The translations under genes and the position numbers were made by a program. Positions 59,191-64,000 of a stretch of DNA of 64,000 nucleotides are shown in pieces; the first letter of the stretch is position 1, and each line of letters begins with the position of its first letter. This stretch comes from Senimuribacter sp049852125. GTDB lineage: Bacteria; Bacillota; Clostridia; Peptostreptococcales; Anaerovoracaceae. A model generated the notes under the pieces. It had not been told where the DNA came from. It was given only the letters and a program-made list of their open reading frames with translations, and made no database searches. The stretch lies in assembly GCF_049852125.1 (NCBI RefSeq), contig NZ_CP187532.1, positions 682,001 to 746,000 on the forward strand, in the 5' to 3' direction.

Positions 59191-59975
59191 CACTTGAAAC
59201 AACCGGTCCCGTAGGTTCAGCGGCCCTCATTGACGGTAACGGAAAGATCACGGAAGCCGTGTCGCCAGAAGCCATGAATCATTTGAAGGATCTGATGCCT
59301 ATGGCAGAGAGACTTCTCCATCAAAGGGGCATCTGTCCCGATGATCTCACTGCGGTTGCGGCTTCGGTTGGACCAGGGTCTTTTACGGGCATCCGCATTG
59401 GCGTTACCAGTGCGAGGGCGATCTGTCAGGCGCTGGATATTCCTGCAATCTCTGTGTCTACGTTGGATTCCTTTAAGCTGAAGAATGATGGGCAGACAGT
59501 AATCGCGCCTATTATCAACGCGCGGAGAGGGCAGGTTTATGGCGCTGTCTTTGGAGAAGACGGAGGCGATATTTTGAAAAGCGGGCCGTATATGTTGACA
59601 GACGTTTTTGACGCTATCCGCGGTGAGTTGGATCAGCGCAGCGCAGAAACCGCCTGCGGCATTCCTGTGGCAGGAAGGATCGTGTTTTACGGCGACGGTA
59701 TTGACGCTTATGGCAAAGAGTTGGCAGATTTTACGGCGGAGCTGACTGCGTCTTACTGCAGCTGGCAGGTGGAATTGGCTAGTGAGGAAGAACGGTATCA
59801 GAGAGCTTCTATGACCGCGCGGCGCGCGTTTGAGAAATACCGTGACGGACATGCTTTGACGGTAGAGGAACTGACGCCTGTGTACATGCGCGCCACGGAG
59901 GCGGAGCAAAAGCTGGCAGATGGAACTTTGGAAAAGCAACGGAAGGCCAAGATGGCTCGTTTTTTGGCGAGGTAA
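59178..59975 (+). CDS. tsaB: t6A synthesis protein TsaB
   Basis: 265 residues. Start ILALETTGPVGSAALI, then VGPGSFTGIRIGVTSARAICQALDIPAISV (given in part) mark the ASKHA fold of TsaB, which dimerises with TsaD. The C-terminal part is longer than in E. coli. The stop (TAATG) overlaps the rimI start by one base. Confidence 0.93.
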   Translation: MYILALETTGPVGSAALIDGNGKITEAVSPEAMNHLKDLMPMAERLLHQRGICPDDLTAVAASVGPGSFTGIRIGVTSARAICQALDIPAISVSTLDSFKLKNDGQTVIAPIINARRGQVYGAVFGEDGGDILKSGPYMLTDVFDAIRGELDQRSAETACGIPVAGRIVFYGDGIDAYGKELADFTAELTASYCSWQVELASEEERYQRASMTARRAFEKYRDGHALTVEELTPVYMRATEAEQKLADGTLEKQRKAKMARFLAR

Positions 59976-60421
59976 TGATGGATGAGATTTTAATCAGACT
60001 GGGGACGGCTGCGGATGTGGATGATATGGCGGATTTAGAGCAGCGTTGTTTTGATGATCCATGGTCTGAACAGGCGTTGGCGGAGGATATGGAGAATCCC
60101 AGATGTCTCTATGTTGTAGCAGAGTTGGACGGCCGCGTTGTAGGATATGTGGGTTTTTGGGCCATTGTGGACGAGGGACATATCAACAATGTGGCTGTAT
60201 CTCCTGACTTCCGGCGGCGGAGGATTGGCGCCGCTCTTATTGAGGAAGCGCTTCGGCTCGGTACAGAGCTGGGACTGGTCAATTATACTCTGGAGGTGCG
60301 GGCCGGCAATGAGGCTGCCATCGGCCTTTATGAGAAATTTGGTTTTGAAGCTGTCGGTGTGCGCCCGCATTACTATGAAGTAGGCGGTGAGGATGCTGTG
60401 ATCATGTGGCGGTTTGGTTAG
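59975..60421 (+). CDS. rimI: Ribosomal protein S18-alanine N-acetyltransferase
   Basis: 148 residues, GNAT fold: LEQRCFDDPWSEQALAEDM start, VAVSPDFRRRRIGAALIEEAL (acetyl-CoA loop R-x-x-x-I-G, about 73-93) and ALGLYEKFGFEAVGVRPHYY (about 115-134, with the catalytic Tyr). Typical position between tsaB and tsaD. ATG doublet start. Confidence 0.93.
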   Translation: MMDEILIRLGTAADVDDMADLEQRCFDDPWSEQALAEDMENPRCLYVVAELDGRVVGYVGFWAIVDEGHINNVAVSPDFRRRRIGAALIEEALRLGTELGLVNYTLEVRAGNEAAIGLYEKFGFEAVGVRPHYYEVGGEDAVIMWRFG

Positions 60422-60486
60422 AAGGGCTTTTGTCCTTGCATATTTCCTTATCGGGAGGGTTAAAATACCGACAGGAGGTGGGAAAT

Positions 60487-60663
60487 ATGGAAGGAAAGAG
60501 GCCTTATGACGATATTGAGGGTCACGGCGGACTGATGGAGGTCTACGGCGGATGTCATCGATTTGAGAGAAGACATGATTTTGATATGTTTTCCATGGCG
60601 GACTATCAGTCCTGCGAGAATTGCAGGCATCTGGGGGCGGACGACCGCTGTCTGCTCCGATAG
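60487..60663 (+). CDS. Small Cys/His protein inside the t6A operon
   Basis: 58 residues, unrecognised. YGGCHRF, then SCENCRHLGADDRCLLR give four Cys with His neighbours, which could bind a metal; the N-terminus is acidic/polar. Start ATG 60487 behind GACAGGAGGTGG, a very strong site. It lies between rimI and tsaD, 30 bp before the latter. Confidence 0.6.
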   Translation: MEGKRPYDDIEGHGGLMEVYGGCHRFERRHDFDMFSMADYQSCENCRHLGADDRCLLR

Positions 60664-60693
60664 GAATTGGAGCCGCCGGAAGGAAGGTAAGAC

Positions 60694-61710
60694 ATGAAAG
60701 ACGGAAAATTTTTGACGATGGGAATTGAATCCAGCTGTGACGAAACGGCGGTGGCGATCCTGGCTGACGGCAGACAGGTTCTTTCTAACGTAATATCCTC
60801 ACAGATCGATATACACACGGCTTTCGGCGGCGTTGTGCCGGAGATTGCATCCAGGCACCATCTGCAGAATATGAACACGGTGATTGAACGGTCTCTGCGT
60901 GAAGCCGGCGTCACATTAGACCATATAGATTTGATCGGCGTCACATATGGACCGGGGTTGATCGGCGCTCTGTTGATGGGAGTAGCGGCGGCAAAGGCGA
61001 TCTCCTTTGCAAAGAGAATTCCTCTGGTCGGCGTGAATCATATGCATGGACATATTAGCGCTAATTTTATTCAGGATAAAGATCTTCGGCCGCCGTTCAT
61101 GAGCCTGGTTGTCAGCGGCGGACATACCAACATCGTGGAAATGACTGACTATGGTCAATGCACAGTGTTAGGCAGTACCCGGGATGACGCTGTAGGAGAA
61201 GCTTATGATAAGGTGGCCAGGGTCATCGGATTGGGTTATCCCGGCGGACCGAAGATGGATAAGGCGGCAAAGGAGGGAAATCCTGAGGCGATTCACTTCA
61301 AGCGGGTTTATCTGGAGAAGGGCAGCCTGGATTTTAGTTTCAGCGGGTTGAAGACCGCGGTACTTAACTATTTGAATACAGAACGGCAGGCGGGACGAGA
61401 AATCAGCGTGGCTGATGTAGCGGCCAGCTTTCAGGCCGCTGTGGTGGAGGTTATCGTTACCAAAACCATGGAAGCGGTAAGATTGCGCGGGCAGAAGCGC
61501 CTGGTACTTGCCGGCGGGGTAGCGGCTAATTCCAGACTTCGTTCAGACCTGGCCGCGGCCTGTGAAAGGGCGGGTGTAAAGCTGTATGTACCAGACCCGA
61601 TTCTGTGTACGGATAACGGCGCTATGATCGCTTGCGCCGCTTACTATAAGTACAGGGAGCAGGGAGCGGATGATTTGACATTAGACGCTTTTCCTGACCT
61701 TGCAATTTAA
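60694..61710 (+). CDS. tsaD: tRNA N6-threonylcarbamoyladenosine transferase TsaD
   Basis: 338 residues. LTMGIESSCDETAVAIL start, NHMHGHISANFI (iron-binding HMHGH, about residues 112-116), VVSGGHTNIV, GEAYDKVARVIGLGYPGGP and VLAGGVAANSRLR are all standard. It moves the threonylcarbamoyl group to A37 of ANN-reading tRNAs. Start behind GGAAGG. Confidence 0.97.
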   Translation: MKDGKFLTMGIESSCDETAVAILADGRQVLSNVISSQIDIHTAFGGVVPEIASRHHLQNMNTVIERSLREAGVTLDHIDLIGVTYGPGLIGALLMGVAAAKAISFAKRIPLVGVNHMHGHISANFIQDKDLRPPFMSLVVSGGHTNIVEMTDYGQCTVLGSTRDDAVGEAYDKVARVIGLGYPGGPKMDKAAKEGNPEAIHFKRVYLEKGSLDFSFSGLKTAVLNYLNTERQAGREISVADVAASFQAAVVEVIVTKTMEAVRLRGQKRLVLAGGVAANSRLRSDLAAACERAGVKLYVPDPILCTDNGAMIACAAYYKYREQGADDLTLDAFPDLAI

Positions 61711-61721
61711 CGGAGAAAGTT

Positions 61722-63707
61722 ATGATTATTTTATCAGCAAAAGATCTGACGAAGAACTATGGCACTGATGTGATTTTGGATAAGGTATCTTTTCACATCA
61801 ACGAAGGCGACCGAATCGGAATCGTGGGCGCTAACGGCGCGGGTAAAACCACTTTGCTGAATGTTTTGGCAGGAGATCTGCAGGCGGATGAAGGGAGCTT
61901 TTTCTTATCTCAGGATAAGACCATAGGATATTTAAAACAGAAAAACAACTTTGAGACCGAGAATACTGTTATCGAAGAAGTACATAAGATTTTTCAGCGT
62001 TTTGCGGATATGGAACGGGAAATGATGGATCTGTCCCTTCAGATCGGAGAGAAAGGCGCTGAGGCCGGATGTCTGATGAATCGGTACGCGACGCTGCAGG
62101 ACACGTTTAAAAACGAGGGAGGATACTCGTATAAAAGCGAAATGACCGGTATCCTGAACAGTATGGCCTTTGGAGAAGAATTCTATGACAAGAAGATCAG
62201 TACGCTGTCCGGAGGCGAGCGAACCAGATTGGCTTTAGCCTGTTTACTTCTGGAAAAACCGGATATGCTATTCTTGGATGAGCCTACGAATCATCTGGAT
62301 ATTGGAACGTTGAAATGGCTGGAACAGTATTTGCGAGGCTACAAGGGAACCATTGTTATGGTGTCTCACGACCGGTATTTTTTGGATCAAATGGCAACCA
62401 GAATTTTTGAGGTGGAACATCATCATTTGAAATGCTATGACGGTAACTACAGCCGGTTTGCTGAAAAGAAGCGGGCGCTGCGTGAAGCAGAGATGCGGGC
62501 GTATAACAAGCAACAGACTGAGATTCGCAGACAGGAAGATATGATACGCCGTTTTAAGGAACGGGGAACAGAAAAGCTGGCTAAACGGGCGGCGTCTAGA
62601 GAAAAGAGACTTTCCCATCTGGATCGTCTGGAACGGCCGGAGGCCGAGCTGGGAAAGATGAAGATACATTTTCGTCAGGAGTATCAGAGCGGCAACGATG
62701 TACTGTATGGAGAGGATCTTGCAAAGTCCTTCGGCTTTGGTGCAGGCAGGCGGGATTTGTTCTCTGGCGTTAGCTTTGATATCAAGCGTGGAGAGAGGAT
62801 ATGCATAGTAGGACCTAATGGCGTAGGTAAGACGACGCTGCTTCGAATTCTTATGGAGGAATTATCGCCGACGGAGGGATATCTGAAGATTGGACATAAC
62901 GTTAAGTTCGGTTATTACGATCAGGGACAGCTGCTTTTAAACGATGCGGCTACGGTCATGGATGAAGTCCACGATTCATATAGATTGTATAAGGACGCGG
63001 AGATACGTTCTATTTTAGGCAGATTTCTGTTTAAAAACGACCAGGTTTTTTTACAGGTGGGGTCGTTGTCAGGAGGCGAGAAGGCAAGGCTGTCTTTGCT
63101 CAAATTGATGATGAGCGGAGCAAACGTGTTGCTTCTGGATGAACCTACGAATCATCTGGATATTGATTCCAAAGAGGTTTTTGAGGAAGCCCTTCTGGAA
63201 TATCCGGGTACGGTAATTGTAGTGTCCCATGACCGGTATTTTTTGAACAAGATTCCAACCAGAATCCTGGAACTGGAGAAGGACGGTCTGCGTGAGTATT
63301 TGGGAACCTACGACTACTATGTGGAAAAAAAGACTTCTGTAGAATCAGGAAAGAAATATCTGAAGGAATTAAATACCAGCGGCGCTTCTAAGACGTCTGG
63401 TGCAGCTGGAGGAAAAGAAGATAAAAGCTCTGCAGCAGGTCGGCCTGGCGGAGGATCATTGTCTTCTGCCGAGGAGCGGGCCCTGAAAAAGAAGAAGGAG
63501 GCAGAGGAACGCCGTCTTATCAGAGAAAAGGCGCGGCTGGAAGCCCTGATTGAGAAATTGGAGACTGAAATAGCGGAAAATGAGGCGCAGATGTGTCTTC
63601 CTGAGAATTTGACGAATCATAAACTTTTGGAAGAAATCGACCAAAAAAATGCCCAATGCAGGGATGATCTGGAAAAAGCGTATGAAGAATGGATGCTGTT
63701 GGATTAA
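61722..63707 (+). CDS. ABC-F family ATPase
   Basis: 661 residues, two ABC domains and no membrane part. Domain 1: Walker A GANGAGKTT, signature LSGGERTRLALACLL, Walker B LFLDEPTNHLDIGTLKWLEQYL. Domain 2: GPNGVGKTT, LSGGEKARLSLLKLM, LLLDEPTNHLDIDSKEVFEEAL. The linker (YNKQQTEIRRQEDMIRRFKERGTEKL in outline) is of the Uup/YdiF type, and the C-terminus holds a coiled coil (KKKKEAEERRLIREKARLEAL). Such proteins act on the ribosome. Too general to call a resistance factor. Confidence 0.93.
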   Translation: MIILSAKDLTKNYGTDVILDKVSFHINEGDRIGIVGANGAGKTTLLNVLAGDLQADEGSFFLSQDKTIGYLKQKNNFETENTVIEEVHKIFQRFADMEREMMDLSLQIGEKGAEAGCLMNRYATLQDTFKNEGGYSYKSEMTGILNSMAFGEEFYDKKISTLSGGERTRLALACLLLEKPDMLFLDEPTNHLDIGTLKWLEQYLRGYKGTIVMVSHDRYFLDQMATRIFEVEHHHLKCYDGNYSRFAEKKRALREAEMRAYNKQQTEIRRQEDMIRRFKERGTEKLAKRAASREKRLSHLDRLERPEAELGKMKIHFRQEYQSGNDVLYGEDLAKSFGFGAGRRDLFSGVSFDIKRGERICIVGPNGVGKTTLLRILMEELSPTEGYLKIGHNVKFGYYDQGQLLLNDAATVMDEVHDSYRLYKDAEIRSILGRFLFKNDQVFLQVGSLSGGEKARLSLLKLMMSGANVLLLDEPTNHLDIDSKEVFEEALLEYPGTVIVVSHDRYFLNKIPTRILELEKDGLREYLGTYDYYVEKKTSVESGKKYLKELNTSGASKTSGAAGGKEDKSSAAGRPGGGSLSSAEERALKKKKEAEERRLIREKARLEALIEKLETEIAENEAQMCLPENLTNHKLLEEIDQKNAQCRDDLEKAYEEWMLLD

Positions 63708-63733
63708 AATGTTAAAAAAAACGAATTTTTTCC

Positions 63734-63762
63734 TTGCATTACATATGAAGGTCAACTATAAT
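63734..63762 (+). promoter_or_regulatory. Promoter of acpP
   Basis: TTGCAT (63734-63739) and a perfect TATAAT (63757-63762), 17-bp spacing, 38 bp before the start. Confidence 0.75.
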
Positions 63763-63799
63763 TATTTCTGTAATTAGTAACGATAGATGGAGGTTTATT

Positions 63800-64000
63800 A
63801 TGGCTTTTGATAAAATCAGAGCGATCATTATGGATCAGCTTAATGTTGAGGAATCCATGGTGACTATGGATACAAATATGATGAAAGATCTGGAAGCGGA
63901 TTCTTTAGACGCTGTAGAGATCATCATGGCGATCGAAGAAGAATTTGATATCGAGATCGCAGATGAAGATGCTGAGAAGTTCCAGCTGGTCGGTGATCTG
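63800..64000 (+). CDS. acpP: Acyl carrier protein, 3' end outside window
   Basis: 67 residues seen. DLEADSLDAVEIIMAIEEEF (about 31-50) is the phosphopantetheine site with its Ser in DSL; acidic helices before and after fit ACP. Start ATG 63800 behind GGAGG. Carries fatty acid intermediates. Only about ten residues are probably missing. Confidence 0.95.
   Translation, partial: MAFDKIRAIIMDQLNVEESMVTMDTNMMKDLEADSLDAVEIIMAIEEEFDIEIADEDAEKFQLVGDL

Noticed and set aside
63380..63500. Frameshift or fusion at the C-terminal part of the ABC-F gene
   Set aside because: The Gly/Ser-rich linker before the coiled coil is common in this family.

Overview
The window looks like a chromosome segment of an anaerobic, probably spore-forming Firmicute of class Clostridia. 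The signs are SpoIIE behind two Spo0A-type boxes, a reverse rubrerythrin, an FtsH/TilS/CoaX/Dus housekeeping block, a cobalt ECF transporter under a B12 riboswitch, and strong AGGAGG ribosome-binding sites. A family such as Anaerovoracaceae would fit, but no 16S or other decisive marker is present. No tRNA or rRNA gene was seen.

Layout. 1-8.4 kb: the end of an FAD oxidoreductase gene, a pseudouridine synthase, aspartate kinase, a MarR-controlled heterodimeric ABC exporter, a cytidylate-kinase-like gene and a small membrane protein. 8.6-13.5 kb: a YfcC/DcuC-type carrier with an amidohydrolase, an unrecognised gene fused in tandem to half of an EamA transporter, and a complete EamA gene. 14-20.2 kb: metG, a lone GIY-YIG protein, tatD and spoIIE. 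20.2-24.8 kb (minus strand): a sigma-54 activator followed by a canonical -24/-12 promoter driving a sodium:solute symporter, a 38-residue membrane protein and an ATC-hydrolase-like protein. 24.9-28 kb: B12 riboswitch and cbiMNQO. 28-31.3 kb: GtrA, a degenerate aldolase-like protein and a class II aldolase fused to an aldehyde dehydrogenase. 31.4-39.7 kb: tilS, ftsH, a PucR regulator, coaX, dusB and a surface protein with a sortase-like tail. 39.9 kb: yfcE.

40.4-51.9 kb is the accessory region. An 8,924-bp integrative element (B) sits in the 3' end of the reverse rubrerythrin gene, bounded by a 124-bp perfect direct repeat. It carries a tyrosine integrase, a frameshifted WYL regulator, an XRE regulator with four matching operators, an unrecognised cargo of zinc-ribbon, lipoprotein and small HTH genes, an HTH gene behind an attenuator-like leader, a DinJ/YoeB-type toxin-antitoxin pair and two tandem paralogs. 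No capsid, terminase or conjugation genes are visible. To its left is the right-hand remnant of a related element (A), with a helicase gene behind a homologous leader, a duplicated small-peptide/hairpin unit, and the same type of right end. Both leaders begin with a short reading frame encoding an N-terminal RQA and end in a terminator just before the gene.

51.8-64 kb returns to core genome: reverse rubrerythrin, a polar amino-acid ABC transporter, an orphan Leu/Ile/Val-type binding lipoprotein, a NifU-domain protein, PepV, a RibU-like ECF S component, the t6A cluster tsaE-tsaB-rimI-(small Cys protein)-tsaD, an ABC-F ATPase and the start of acpP.

All calls come from reading the sequence and known family motifs; no database search was run.
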